From: Microbacterium rhizomatis
GTDB lineage: Bacteria > Actinomycetota > Actinomycetes > Actinomycetales > Microbacteriaceae
Reading direction: 5' to 3'
Assembly: GCF_008710745.1 (NCBI RefSeq)
Contig: NZ_VYSA01000001.1
Location: 868,001 to 932,000 of the forward strand
DNA: 64,000 bases
Below the pieces are notes generated by a model that was given only the letters and a program-made list of their open reading frames with translations, did no database searches and was not told the origin of the DNA. A program made the position numbers and the translations under genes. Within the stretch, counting starts at the first letter, position 1. The number at the start of each line of letters is the position of its first letter. Below, one piece after another: positions 31,416 through 40,582 of the stretch.

Positions 31416-33494
31416 TCAGGCGTGCCCGGCGCGCTCCATGGCCCTGAGCTCCTTCTTCAGATCCTGCACTTCGTCGCGGAGTCGGGCGGCCAGCTCGAAC
31501 TTGAGCTCGCCCGCCGCGGCGAGCATCTGATCGCTCAGATCGGCAATGGTCGCCTCGAGCTGATTCGCCCCGTCTGCGGCGATGCCCGTGCGGCGAAGGC
31601 CCGGGGTCGGCGACTTGCCTTTGCCCGTCGCGCCCGCGCGGCCTCCGCGTGACAGCATCGCCTTGGTGTCGGCGCCCTCACGGGCCAGCGCCTCGGTGAT
31701 GTCGGCGATCTTCTTGCGCAACGGCTGCGGATCGACGCCGTGCTCGAGGTTGTACGCGATCTGCTTGTCGCGGCGGCGGTCGGTCTCTTCGATCGCGTTG
31801 CGCATCGAGTCGGTCATGTTGTCGGCGTACATGTGCACTTCGCCCGATACGTTGCGTGCCGCGCGGCCGATCGTCTGGATCAGCGAGGTGCCGCTGCGGA
31901 GGAACCCCTCTTTGTCGGCGTCGAGGATCGCGACGAGAGAGACCTCCGGCAGGTCGAGGCCTTCGCGGAGGAGGTTGATGCCCACCAGGACGTCGTACAC
32001 CCCGGCGCGCAGCTCGGTGAGCAGCTCGACACGGCGGAGGGTGTCGACATCCGAGTGCAGATAACGCACCCGCACGCCGTGCTCGCCGAGGAAGTCGGTG
32101 AGCTCTTCGGCCATCTTCTTCGTGAGGGTCGTGACGAGGATGCGCTCATCGCGCTCGACGCGCACGCGGATCTGCTCGAGCAGGTCGTCGATCTGGCCCT
32201 TCGACGGCTTCACGATGATCTGCGGATCGATCAGACCCGTCGGGCGGATGATCTGCTCGACGACGCCGTCGGCGATGCCCATCTCGTACCGCCCGGGGGT
32301 TGCCGAGAGGTAGACGGTCTGACCCACCCGATCCTTGAACTCGTCCCACCGGAGCGGCCGGTTGTCGAGGGCGCTCGGAAGCCGGAAGCCGTGCTCGACG
32401 AGCGTGCGCTTGCGCGAGGCATCCCCCTCGTACATCGCACCGATCTGCGGCACGGTAGCGTGCGACTCGTCGATGACGACGAGGAAGTCGTCGGGGAAGA
32501 AGTCGAGCAGGCAGTGCGGAGCCTCGCCGGGCTGCCGCCCATCGAGATGGCGGGAGTAGTTCTCGATGCCGGAGCAGAACCCGAGCTGCTGGAGCATCTC
32601 GAGATCGAACGTGGTGCGCATGCGCAGGCGCTGGGCTTCCAGCAGCTTGTTCTGCGACTCGAGCTCTTTCAGGCGCGCTTCGAGCTCTGTCTCGATCGTG
32701 CCGATCGCGCGCTGCACGGTATCGGTGCCGGCGACATAGTGCGATGCGGGGAAGATCGGCACCGACTCGAGCTTCTGGACCACATCACCCGTGAGCGGGT
32801 GCAGCATGTACAGCGCTTCGATCTCGTCGCCGAAGAGCTCGACGCGGATCGCGTACTCTTCGTAGACGGGGATGATCTCGATCGTGTCGCCGCGCACACG
32901 GAAGTTGCCGCGCGAAAAGTCGACGTCGTTGCGGTTGTACTGCATCGAGATGAACTTGCGGATGAGGGCGTCGCGGTCGTACCGCTCCCCCACCTGCAGG
33001 GCGACCATGGCCCGCATGTACTCTTCCGGCGCACCGAGGCCGTAGATGCACGAGACGGTGGACACGACGATGACATCGCGGCGGCTGAGCAGCGAGTTCG
33101 TCGTGGAGTGGCGCAGCCGCTCGACCTCCGCGTTGACCGACGAGTCCTTCTCGATGAAGGTATCGGTCTGGGGTACGTAGGCCTCGGGCTGGTAGTAGTC
33201 GTAATAGCTGACGAAGTACTCGACCGCATTGTTCGGCATGAGCTCGCGGAACTCGTTGGCGAGCTGCGCCGCGAGAGTCTTGTTGTGAGCGAGCACGAGC
33301 GTGGGGCGCTGCACCTGCTCGACCAGCCACGCGGTGGTCGCCGACTTGCCCGTGCCGGTGGCGCCCAGGAGCACGACGTCGGTCTCACCGGCGTTGATGC
33401 GCGCCGCGAGCTCGGCGATCGCCTGCGGTTGATCACCGCTCGGAACGTACTCGCTGACGACCTCGAAAGGACGGACCGAACGCGTTGCCTGCAT
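31416..33494 (-). CDS. uvrB: Excinuclease ABC subunit B
   Basis: 692 residues. Helicase Walker [14 protein letters not shown] near residue 39, the beta-hairpin region [21 protein letters not shown] near 96 (core [10 protein letters not shown]), DESHATVPQ near 345 and the C-terminal UvrC-binding coiled segment [23 protein letters not shown] (core [12 protein letters not shown]). It verifies damage and loads UvrC. ATG lies 6 nt after TACGCT, again leaderless, behind a RecA-NDp-like element. Confidence 0.98.
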   Translation of the reverse strand: MQATRSVRPFEVVSEYVPSGDQPQAIAELAARINAGETDVVLLGATGTGKSATTAWLVEQVQRPTLVLAHNKTLAAQLANEFRELMPNNAVEYFVSYYDYYQPEAYVPQTDTFIEKDSSVNAEVERLRHSTTNSLLSRRDVIVVSTVSCIYGLGAPEEYMRAMVALQVGERYDRDALIRKFISMQYNRNDVDFSRGNFRVRGDTIEIIPVYEEYAIRVELFGDEIEALYMLHPLTGDVVQKLESVPIFPASHYVAGTDTVQRAIGTIETELEARLKELESQNKLLEAQRLRMRTTFDLEMLQQLGFCSGIENYSRHLDGRQPGEAPHCLLDFFPDDFLVVIDESHATVPQIGAMYEGDASRKRTLVEHGFRLPSALDNRPLRWDEFKDRVGQTVYLSATPGRYEMGIADGVVEQIIRPTGLIDPQIIVKPSKGQIDDLLEQIRVRVERDERILVTTLTKKMAEELTDFLGEHGVRVRYLHSDVDTLRRVELLTELRAGVYDVLVGINLLREGLDLPEVSLVAILDADKEGFLRSGTSLIQTIGRAARNVSGEVHMYADNMTDSMRNAIEETDRRRDKQIAYNLEHGVDPQPLRKKIADITEALAREGADTKAMLSRGGRAGATGKGKSPTPGLRRTGIAADGANQLEATIADLSDQMLAAAGELKFELAARLRDEVQDLKKELRAMERAGHA

Positions 33495-33500
33495 CCCTCC

Positions 33501-33523
33501 AGCGTAGGCGCGACCTCCGACAT
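33501..33523 (-). promoter_or_regulatory. RecA-NDp/PafBC-like promoter of uvrB
   Basis: On the minus strand ATGTCGGAG, then 8 nt, then TACGCT, 6 nt before the uvrB ATG. Seven of the eight spacer bases match those at the uvrA promoter, so the two sites look related. Confidence 0.6.
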
Positions 33524-33557
33524 CGGGGCCGCCGTTCGCCGAGCGCGGATGGCCCCG

Positions 33558-34178
33558 TCAGCGACCGGCGCGCGTCCTGATGCGCTCGGCGAGCGTGCCC
33601 CAGAGCTCGTCGGTCCGGGCGATCGTGTCTGCGAGGTCACCGGACGTGTCGATCACCGCGTCGGCGATGGCCAGCCTCTCCTCGTCGGAGACCTGCGAGG
33701 CGATCCGGGCGCGGGCGTCGGGCTCGGTCAGGCCGCGGATGTCGACGAGACGCCGCACACGGACGTCTGCGGGCGCGTGAGCGACGACGATGAGCTCCCA
33801 CGGGTCGTCGGCGCGCGCCTCCACGAGGAGCGGCACGTCGTAGACGACCACTCCGTCGGGGTCCGTCGCCAGCGCCTCGCCGATCCGTCGCTGCGATTCG
33901 ACGCGTACCGCGGGGTGAACGATCGCATTCAGCCGGGTGATCGCGTCGGAGTCGCCGAACACCCGCGCGCCGAGCGCAGCACGGTTGAGGGCACCGTCGG
34001 ATTCGATGATGTCGGCACCGAATTCGGCCGCGAGAGCGTCGAGGACGGGTGATCCGGGTCGCTGCACGTGGCGCACGATCGCGTCAGCGTCGACGATCGT
34101 CGCGCCGTGCTCGGCGAGACGGCGGGCGATCGTGGACTTGCCCGAGGCGATTCCTCCGGTGAGTGCGACGAGCGGCAT
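33558..34178 (-). CDS. coaE: Dephospho-CoA kinase
   Basis: 206 residues, last step of coenzyme A synthesis. Walker A LTGGIASGKSTIARRL at residues 5-20, DADAIVRHVQRPG near 33 and VYDVPLLVEA near 108. The ATG at 34178 gives the normal N-terminus. In many Actinobacteria it sits beside rpsA and uvrB, as here; two extra genes lie between it and rpsA. Confidence 0.96.
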   Translation of the reverse strand: MPLVALTGGIASGKSTIARRLAEHGATIVDADAIVRHVQRPGSPVLDALAAEFGADIIESDGALNRAALGARVFGDSDAITRLNAIVHPAVRVESQRRIGEALATDPDGVVVYDVPLLVEARADDPWELIVVAHAPADVRVRRLVDIRGLTEPDARARIASQVSDEERLAIADAVIDTSGDLADTIARTDELWGTLAERIRTRAGR

Positions 34179-34271
34179 GATTCGAGGATGCCACGTCCCG
34201 CCCTGGATTCCGCCCAACCACCCCGCTCCCGCCGACCCGCTCCCCGGTGTCGTGCTCGCACAGGGCTGATT

Positions 34272-34293
34272 GGGTGGGAGAGGGGTGGGTGGG
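34272..34293 (+). other. Potential G-quadruplex motif
   Basis: Five G-runs of 3-4 bases separated by 1-3 bases lie in 22 nt, between coaE and the 34307-34918 gene. The G-rich strand is the template strand for both. Confidence 0.5.
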
Positions 34294-34306
34294 CGACGTG
34301 CGCGGG

Positions 34307-34918
34307 TCAGAACCCGTCGAAACCGCCGAAATCTCCCCCGCCGAAATCTCCCCCGCCCCAGTCAGCGCCGCCGGCGTCGGCCGAACCCGCGTCGGTGGCC
34401 GAGGCATCCGCCGACCCGTCGCCGTAGCCCTCGTCGTACGCGAACGCGGGCTCCATGAACGCGCTGACGAGCGCGGAGCCGATCACGTAACCGGCGACCG
34501 TCCCGAGGATGGACGAGCCCACCATCGCGCCGAACCCGGGGCCCTGGCGGCCGCCGCCCGAGCCGAGCGTGCGCTCCATGAATCCCGGGTTCATCGACTC
34601 TGCACGCGTCGCCGCGCGGGCCATCGACTGCGGATCGGTCGAAGCAGGGCGCTCGGCGGCGGAAAGGCCGGCCGACAGATCGGCCAGCACCTGCTGACGC
34701 TGCGGCTCGGTCAGCTTCGCGAACGCCTCGGCGTGGACCTGCTCGATCGTCTCGGGAGGCGCCGTACGCAGCAGGTACCGATAGCGTTCGATGGCGATCT
34801 CGTCCTCGCTGCGCGGCGGCTGATTGGCGGCCTGCGCGGGCCGGTCGTAGCCGGTCGCTCGCGTCGGAGCCTGACGCGCGGCGTCGTCGTTGCCCATCAG
34901 GCGGTCCCAGAATCCCAT
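34307..34918 (-). CDS. Hypothetical protein with Gly/Asp-rich tail
   Basis: 203 residues, function not recognised. The N-terminus MGFWDRLMG is amphipathic; residues 38-75 form charged helices (ERYRYLLRTAPPETIEQVHAEA core). A single hydrophobic glycine-zipper-like segment (GAMVGSSILGTVAGYVIGSALV) is near 130. The tail is a low-complexity DGS/GGGDFGGFDGF sequence ending in phenylalanine, as in some membrane-associated or condensate-forming proteins. GGAGG 5 nt before the ATG fixes the start. Confidence 0.75.
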   Translation of the reverse strand: MGFWDRLMGNDDAARQAPTRATGYDRPAQAANQPPRSEDEIAIERYRYLLRTAPPETIEQVHAEAFAKLTEPQRQQVLADLSAGLSAAERPASTDPQSMARAATRAESMNPGFMERTLGSGGGRQGPGFGAMVGSSILGTVAGYVIGSALVSAFMEPAFAYDEGYGDGSADASATDAGSADAGGADWGGGDFGGGDFGGFDGF

Positions 34919-35014
34919 GTGTCCTCCGTCGTCGTGGGGACTCCTCACGCTATGTCCGAAGGCTCAGAGGATGCTGGGACCACCGCATCCATTCGCCGCC
35001 CGCGTATCGCGCCG

Positions 35015-35581
35015 TCAGCCCCGGAGCGCGAGCGCCTCGCTCACCCAGCGCGCATGCCGCTCCCACGGGTCTCCCGTGCCGTCCCGCACGAGGTCGATGT
35101 GGGCGCGGAGGGAATCCGTCAGCCGGAACCACTCGGTGGTGCCGTAGCGTTCGGCGCCGAACTGCAGGTGGCGTCGATGCTCCTGGCGCCGGTCTCCGCG
35201 CTCGAAGGCCAGCAGCTCATCGTGACGGATCGCCGCGAACCGCTGACGCGGGTTGGCAGTGGTGCCGATCTTCACGCGATCGGCGAAGCGGAGGTAGTAG
35301 ACGACATCGATGCGCGGGGGCGGCAGCTCGCCGTCGACGATGTCGCCGTGGCGCCACTCGCAGACCGCGCACAGCCACCCGGACGGATACCGCACGCCCG
35401 CCCGTGAGCCGCACAGCCGGCACGGCGCGGGGAGCACGTCGCTCACGCCCGCCGTGGCCCCGGCCCACTCGGCCGCCAGCGCCAGGTGCCCCTCGCAGAG
35501 GGCGATCGGCGCATCGGGCGGCACCGGGCCGAGGCATCCGTCACCGACGATGCACGATGAGCGCGACGAATCGAGGGGCAC
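35015..35581 (-). CDS. Zinc-ribbon plus GIY-YIG/T5orf172 (MUG113) domain protein
   Basis: 188 residues. The N-terminal half has two pairs of cysteines (CRLCGSRAG, CAVCEW) plus CEGH, forming a likely zinc ribbon. The C-terminal half matches the MUG113/T5orf172 branch of the GIY-YIG superfamily: YYLRFADRVKIGTTANPRQR near residue 95, then LLAFERGD, an EHRRHLQF helix and GTTEWFRLTDSL. The family occurs in phage and putative DNA-processing proteins; exact role unknown. GTG lies 6 nt after TACGTT, so probably leaderless. Confidence 0.8.
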   Translation of the reverse strand: MPLDSSRSSCIVGDGCLGPVPPDAPIALCEGHLALAAEWAGATAGVSDVLPAPCRLCGSRAGVRYPSGWLCAVCEWRHGDIVDGELPPPRIDVVYYLRFADRVKIGTTANPRQRFAAIRHDELLAFERGDRRQEHRRHLQFGAERYGTTEWFRLTDSLRAHIDLVRDGTGDPWERHARWVSEALALRG

Positions 35582-35623
35582 GAGGCGAACGTAGCCGAGG
35601 GGTCGGACATGACGGTACGACGA

Positions 35624-35651
35624 AGGGCCGGAACCCGAAGGTTCCGGCCCT
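35624..35651 (-). terminator. rpsA terminator with UUCG tetraloop
   Basis: A perfect 12-bp stem (AGGGCCGGAACC / GGTTCCGGCCCT). On the transcribed minus strand the loop is C(UUCG)G, an exceptionally stable tetraloop. It lies about 40 nt after the rpsA stop; no U-tract follows. Confidence 0.85.
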
Positions 35652-35691
35652 CTGCGTCACGTCAGCGACGCGCTATCAGGATCTCAGCGGA

Positions 35692-37155
35692 TCAGCGACC
35701 CGAGAGCTTCTCGCGGAGCGCCGCGAGAGCCTCGTCGTCGGCGAGGGTTCCGCCGCCACCGCTCGTCGACGCCGAAACGTCGGACGAGAAGCTCGAGGAC
35801 GACTCGACGGCCGGAGCGTTCGCCTCGGCCTCGAGGGCCTTGGCAACGGCAGCCTTGTGCTGCTCCCAGCGAGCCTGGGCAGCGGCGTACTCCTGCTCCC
35901 ACTTCTCGCGGGCCTCGTCCGAGCCTTCCTTCCAGGCGTTGGTCTCGGGGTCGAAGCCCTCGGGGTACTTGTACTCGCCGTTCTCGTCGTACTCGGTGAC
36001 CATGCCGTACAGCGCCGGGTCGAACTCGGTGCCGAACGGGTCGATCGCCTCGTTCGCCTGCTTGAGCGACAGCGAGATGCGACGACGCTCGAGGTCGATG
36101 TCGATGATCTTGACGAAGACCTCTTCGCCGACCGACACGACCTGCTCAGCGAGCTCGACGTGCTTGCCCGACAGCTCGGAGATGTGCACGAGACCCTCGA
36201 TGCCGTCTGCGACGCGCACGAACGCACCGAACGGAACGAGCTTGGTGACCTTGCCCGGAGCGACCTGGCCGATCGCATGCGTCCGGGCGAAGACCTGCCA
36301 CGGGTCTTCCTGCGTCGCCTTGAGCGACAGCGAGACGCGCTCGCGGTCCAGGTCGACCTCGAGGATCTCGACGGTGACCTCCTGGCCGACCTCGACGACC
36401 TCGGACGCGTGCTCGATGTGCTTCCACGAGAGCTCGGAGACGTGCACGAGGCCGTCCACGCCGCCCAGGTCGACGAACGCACCGAAGTTGACGATCGAGC
36501 TGACCGTGCCCTTGCGGACCTGGCCCTTGTGCAGGTTGTTGAGGAACGTGGTGCGCGACTCGGACTGCGTCTGCTCGAGCAGGGCGCGGCGCGAGAGCAC
36601 GACGTTGTTGCGGTTCTTGTCGAGCTCGAGGATCTTGGCCTCGATCTCCTGGCCGAGGTACGGCGTGAGGTCGCGGACGCGACGCAGCTCGATGAGCGAC
36701 GCCGGCAGGAAGCCCCGGAGGCCGATGTCGACGATGAGTCCGCCCTTGACGACCTCGATCACGGAGCCGGTGACGACACCGTCGGTCTCCTTGATCTTCT
36801 CCACGTCACCCCAGGCACGCTCGTACTGCGCGCGCTTCTTGGACAGGATGAGGCGGCCCTCTTTGTCCTCCTTCTGGAGAACGAGCGCCTCGACGGCGTC
36901 GCCGACCTTGACGACCTCGTTGGGGTCGACGTCGTGCTTGATGGAGAGCTCGCGCGAGGGGATGACGCCCTCGGTCTTGTACCCGACGTCGAGGAGCACC
37001 TCGTCGCGGTCGATCTTCACGACGGTTCCTTCGATGAGGTCGCCGTCGTTGAAGAACTTGAGGGTCAGTTCGACCGCGGCCAGGAAGTCCTCAGCAGATC
37101 CGATGTCGTTGATGGCGACCTGCTTGGTGGCCGGGGCGGTCGTTGCGGTAGTCAT
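35692..37155 (-). CDS. rpsA: 30S ribosomal protein S1
   Basis: 487 residues with four S1 RNA-binding domains. Repeats begin near residue 40 (DGDLIEGTVVKIDRDEVLLD), 125 (VVTGSVIEVVKGGLIVD), 210 (GQVRKGTVSSIVNFGAFVD) and 295 (GKVTKLVPFGAFVR), each with the FGAFV/GGLIVD core. It helps load mRNA on the ribosome. The tail after residue 390 is acidic and low-complexity. ATG at 37155 has AAGGA upstream; a TACTCT box at 37317-37322 would give a leader of about 155 nt. Confidence 0.97.
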   Translation of the reverse strand: MTTATTAPATKQVAINDIGSAEDFLAAVELTLKFFNDGDLIEGTVVKIDRDEVLLDVGYKTEGVIPSRELSIKHDVDPNEVVKVGDAVEALVLQKEDKEGRLILSKKRAQYERAWGDVEKIKETDGVVTGSVIEVVKGGLIVDIGLRGFLPASLIELRRVRDLTPYLGQEIEAKILELDKNRNNVVLSRRALLEQTQSESRTTFLNNLHKGQVRKGTVSSIVNFGAFVDLGGVDGLVHVSELSWKHIEHASEVVEVGQEVTVEILEVDLDRERVSLSLKATQEDPWQVFARTHAIGQVAPGKVTKLVPFGAFVRVADGIEGLVHISELSGKHVELAEQVVSVGEEVFVKIIDIDLERRRISLSLKQANEAIDPFGTEFDPALYGMVTEYDENGEYKYPEGFDPETNAWKEGSDEAREKWEQEYAAAQARWEQHKAAVAKALEAEANAPAVESSSSFSSDVSASTSGGGGTLADDEALAALREKLSGR

Positions 37156-37396
37156 GTAGTGGGTTGTCCTTGTTGGGTTGGGTGTCGGGCTGCGGCCGCA
37201 CACGCACGCACGAGGGCGAGCGGATGCTTCGGGCCGAAGCGGGGTGGATTGATTGTGCGATGTCTTCTCGTCCCGGCAAGCGGGGCGCGGCAAGAGAGCC
37301 ACACGAGTGACGCTCTAGAGTACCAGAACGGCCAGGACGACCGGAATGTTCCTGCATCCTGCTCAGGGACCGACACGACGACGCGAGCGAGGAAGA

Positions 37397-38929
37397 ATGA
37401 CCGACGCATCCCCCCACGTGCAGTGTGCTGCCGGAGAGTTCATCGGCGCGGGACTCGGCACCGTGGACGTGTTCCGCGGCATCCGCTACGCCGCCCCGCC
37501 CATCGGCGGGCGCCGGTGGCGTGATCCGCTGCCCGCTCCGTCCGTCGTGGGGCCGATCGACGCGACAACCTTCGGTGGGGTCGCTCCGCAGCAGATCAAC
37601 CCCGCCCTGACGCTCGGCCCCGGCGCCCGTCAGGACGAGGACTGCCTGTTCTTGAACGTGTGGCGCCCTGCGGGGGCTTCCGGTCGCGCGCTGCCGGTCA
37701 TGGTATGGCTGCACGGCGGCGCGTACACCTTCGGGTCATCGAGCCAGCCGCTGTACGACGGGGGCGCCCTCGTGGAGTCCGGTGACGTGGTCGTCGTCAC
37801 CGTCAACTATCGGATCGGTGCCCTCGGGTTCCTCGACCTGTCGTCGTTCAGCACCACTGACCAGCAGTTCGACGGCAATCTCGCGCTGAAGGACATCCTG
37901 CTGGCGTTGCACTGGGTGAAGGACAACATCGAGGACTTCGGCGGCGACCCCTCGAAGGTGACGGTCTTCGGGGAGTCGGCGGGCGGCGGCCTGGTCACCA
38001 CGCTCCTGGCCACTCCGAGCGCCGCGGGCCTGTTCTCGCGCGCGATCGCCGAATCCTCTCCGGCCACGAGCGTGTACGGACCAGCGCGCGCACGCAGCGT
38101 CGCGGAGCGGTTCCTGCGCGAAGTGGGCGGGGATGCCGCATCCGCTCGTTCTCTGCCCGCTTCTGAGATCGTGCGCGCCGCCATGGCGGTCTTCGCCGCG
38201 GTGCCGACCGAAGTGCCCGGCACGCTCGCCTTCGCGCCCGTCATCGACGGAACGCTGGTGCCCGAGGCGCCGGCGACCGTGCTCAAGGAGGGGCGCGCCC
38301 TTCCCGTGCCGCTGATCATCGGCACCAATCACGACGAGGCCTCGTTCTTCCGCTTCATGAAGAGCCCGCTCATGCCGATCACGGGGCCCGACATCGAGCG
38401 CATGTTCGCGGCGATGCAGGTCGAGAACCCCACTGTGGAACTGCCATCGCGAGAGGCCGTGCTCGCGAGCTACGAGGGCGTCCGCCAGAAGATGCTCGGG
38501 CTCGGGATCGCCCGCGACATCGCGTTCCGCCTGCCCACGATCTGGATCGCAGAAGGACATGCGGCTGTCGCACCGGTCTGGCTCTATCGATTCGACCACG
38601 CCACGCGCGCGCTCCAGGCGATCGGGCTCGGCGCGACGCACGGTGCCGAACTGGCCTACGTCTGGGGAAACCTGCCCACCGGCCGGAAGGATCCGACGTT
38701 CCTCCTCGGCGGACGCCGCACCGCGGAGCGGATCTCGGGCCGTGTGCGTGCGCGATGGACGGCATTCGCCCGCGGCGGGTCGCCGGACGCACCGGATGCC
38801 GTCGCCTGGACGCCCTACGACGCTCACACGCGCGAAACCCTCGTGATCGACGCCGACGACCGCATCGTCGCCGACCTCGACGCGCCTCTCCGCGCGGGGT
38901 GGGGCGACACGGTGCTCGCGTTCCCTTGA
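37397..38929 (+). CDS. Type B carboxylesterase
   Basis: 510-residue alpha/beta hydrolase. The oxyanion HGGAY is at 106-110, the nucleophile S194 in FGESAGGG, and a catalytic histidine candidate in GATHGAELAYVWGN. EDCLFLNVW near 81 is the type B signature. No signal peptide, so probably cytosolic. GAGGAAGA just upstream supports the ATG at 37397. Substrate unknown; such enzymes act on p-nitrobenzyl, carbamate or other esters. It stands alone, convergent with an alcohol dehydrogenase gene. Confidence 0.9.
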   Translation: MTDASPHVQCAAGEFIGAGLGTVDVFRGIRYAAPPIGGRRWRDPLPAPSVVGPIDATTFGGVAPQQINPALTLGPGARQDEDCLFLNVWRPAGASGRALPVMVWLHGGAYTFGSSSQPLYDGGALVESGDVVVVTVNYRIGALGFLDLSSFSTTDQQFDGNLALKDILLALHWVKDNIEDFGGDPSKVTVFGESAGGGLVTTLLATPSAAGLFSRAIAESSPATSVYGPARARSVAERFLREVGGDAASARSLPASEIVRAAMAVFAAVPTEVPGTLAFAPVIDGTLVPEAPATVLKEGRALPVPLIIGTNHDEASFFRFMKSPLMPITGPDIERMFAAMQVENPTVELPSREAVLASYEGVRQKMLGLGIARDIAFRLPTIWIAEGHAAVAPVWLYRFDHATRALQAIGLGATHGAELAYVWGNLPTGRKDPTFLLGGRRTAERISGRVRARWTAFARGGSPDAPDAVAWTPYDAHTRETLVIDADDRIVADLDAPLRAGWGDTVLAFP

Positions 38930-38945
38930 GGTCCGCGTCACGTTC

Positions 38946-39015
38946 GACGCACGAGCACAGGAGAAATCACCGACACAGGACGATAGAAGGCCGAACCCTC
39001 CTGTCCTCGTGCGTC
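38946..39015. repeat. Inverted repeat between convergent genes
   Basis: Arms 38946-38963 and 38998-39015 pair over 18 bases with one mismatch around a 34-nt spacer. It may act as a bidirectional terminator for the esterase and dehydrogenase genes. Confidence 0.6.
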
Positions 39016-39034
39016 TTCCTGCACCGTGCGGACG

Positions 39035-40084
39035 CTAGGGCCGCAGCAGCACTTTCGTGGCGCGGCGTTCGTCCATCGCCGCGTACGCCTCCGCGGCCTC
39101 GCTCAACGGGAGTTCGAGGTCGAAGACGAGCCCCGGCTTGATCGCCCCCGAACGCACGTCGGGCAGAAGCTCTTCGATGTACCCGCGCACCGGAGCGACA
39201 CCGCCGTTCACGCCGACGTTGCGGCCGAACATGCGTTGAATGGGCAGCACAGGACCACCGTTGGGCACGCCGACGTAGCCCACCATCCCGCCCGGTCGCG
39301 TCGAGCGCAGTGCCTGGTCCATCGACTCCTTCGTGCCGACGCACTCGAGCACGCGATCGGCTCCGATCCCGCCTGTGAGCGCGCGAACGGCCTCGACCCC
39401 GGCATCGCCGCGCTCCTCGACGATGTGTGTCGCCCCGAACGCGCGCGCGAGGGCCTGGCGCTGCGGATGCCGCGACATCGCGATGATCGTCGTCGCGCCG
39501 AGCCGCTTGGCTGCGATGATCGCGCACAGCCCCACGGCGCCGTCGCCGACCACCGCGACCGCTTCACCCGGCGACACGCCGGCCGAGACCGCCGCGTGGT
39601 GCCCCGTCCCCATGACGTCGCTGAGGGTGAGGAGGCCCGGGATCTCGTCATCGGCCACGGGACCCGGCACGACCACCAGCGTGCCGTCGGCAAGGGGCAC
39701 GCGCACCCGCTCGCCCTGTCCGCCGTCGGCGAATCCGCCGACCCGGTCGTCCGTTCCCCACCACCCGCCGTTCAGACACGACGTGCTCACCCCGTTCCGG
39801 CAGTTCGCACACGTGCCGTCGCACACATAGAACGGCGCGATGACGAAGTCGCCCGCTTGCACGTTCTCCACCTCCGAGCCGACAGCCTCGACGATGCCGA
39901 CGAACTCGTGGCCGATCCGCTGGGGCTCATCCGTCGGCGTGATGCCGCGATAGGACCACAGATCGGACCCGCACACGCATGCCGCGACGACGCGCACGAT
40001 CGCGTCGCCTCCGGTCGAGAGCGCGGGGTCGGGGACTTCTTCGACGCGGATGTCGCGGGCGGCGTGGATGAGGGTGGCAAGCAT
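39035..40084 (-). CDS. Zinc-dependent alcohol dehydrogenase (MDR family)
   Basis: 349 residues. The catalytic-zinc region CVCGSDLWSYRG is near 37 with GHEFVG near 59; structural-zinc cysteines follow in CDGTCANCRNGVSTSC. The NAD(P) fold is VVGDGAVGLCAI near 165. This pattern resembles threonine-dehydrogenase-like or glutathione-independent members. TAGGCT lies 6 nt before the ATG, so probably leaderless. Substrate not predictable. Confidence 0.9.
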   Translation of the reverse strand: MLATLIHAARDIRVEEVPDPALSTGGDAIVRVVAACVCGSDLWSYRGITPTDEPQRIGHEFVGIVEAVGSEVENVQAGDFVIAPFYVCDGTCANCRNGVSTSCLNGGWWGTDDRVGGFADGGQGERVRVPLADGTLVVVPGPVADDEIPGLLTLSDVMGTGHHAAVSAGVSPGEAVAVVGDGAVGLCAIIAAKRLGATTIIAMSRHPQRQALARAFGATHIVEERGDAGVEAVRALTGGIGADRVLECVGTKESMDQALRSTRPGGMVGYVGVPNGGPVLPIQRMFGRNVGVNGGVAPVRGYIEELLPDVRSGAIKPGLVFDLELPLSEAAEAYAAMDERRATKVLLRP

Positions 40085-40152
40085 GGGTAGAGCCTAAACG
40101 CGACCGCCCCGTGCTCGCCCCGACGTCACGATCGACTCCTAGGCTGGACGGC

Positions 40153-40560
40153 ATGAGCGACTTCAACAGCAGAATCATCGAGGAGTTCCGCGCCCACGGC
40201 GGGCACGTCACGACGGCGGGTTTCGGCGACCGCCTGGTCCTGCTGCACACCACGGGCGCGAAGACCGGTGCCGACCGGGTGAGCCCCCTGATGGGCCTGC
40301 CCACCGAGAACGGCTGGCTGGTCGCCGCTTCCAAGGGCGGTGCTCCCGAGGAGCCCGGCTGGGCCCATAACCTCCGCGTCACCCCGCGTGCCGCGGTCGA
40401 GACGGGCACTGGGACCGTCGATGCGGTCGCTGAGGAACTGGACGGGTCCGAACGCGACAGGGCCTGGGCGCGCTTCCTTTCGGCGAGTCCGTCCTTCTCG
40501 ACCTATGAGGAAAGCGCGGGGCGCACGATCGCGGTGTTCCACCTGGTGCGCTCCGCCTGA
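40153..40560 (+). CDS. Deazaflavin-dependent nitroreductase family protein (DDN-like)
   Basis: 135-residue split beta-barrel protein. LVLLHTTGAKTGADRVSPLM near 33 and the PGWAHNLRVTPRAAVE segment near 79 are the F420/FMN-binding signatures of the Ddn family, which reduces varied substrates with F420H2 or FMN. ATG at 40153 lies 7 nt after TAGGCT (leaderless pattern). Whether F420 is made by this organism is not shown here. Confidence 0.88.
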   Translation: MSDFNSRIIEEFRAHGGHVTTAGFGDRLVLLHTTGAKTGADRVSPLMGLPTENGWLVAASKGGAPEEPGWAHNLRVTPRAAVETGTGTVDAVAEELDGSERDRAWARFLSASPSFSTYEESAGRTIAVFHLVRSA

Positions 40561-40582
40561 ACGCTCGTCGAGCGCCGTCGAC

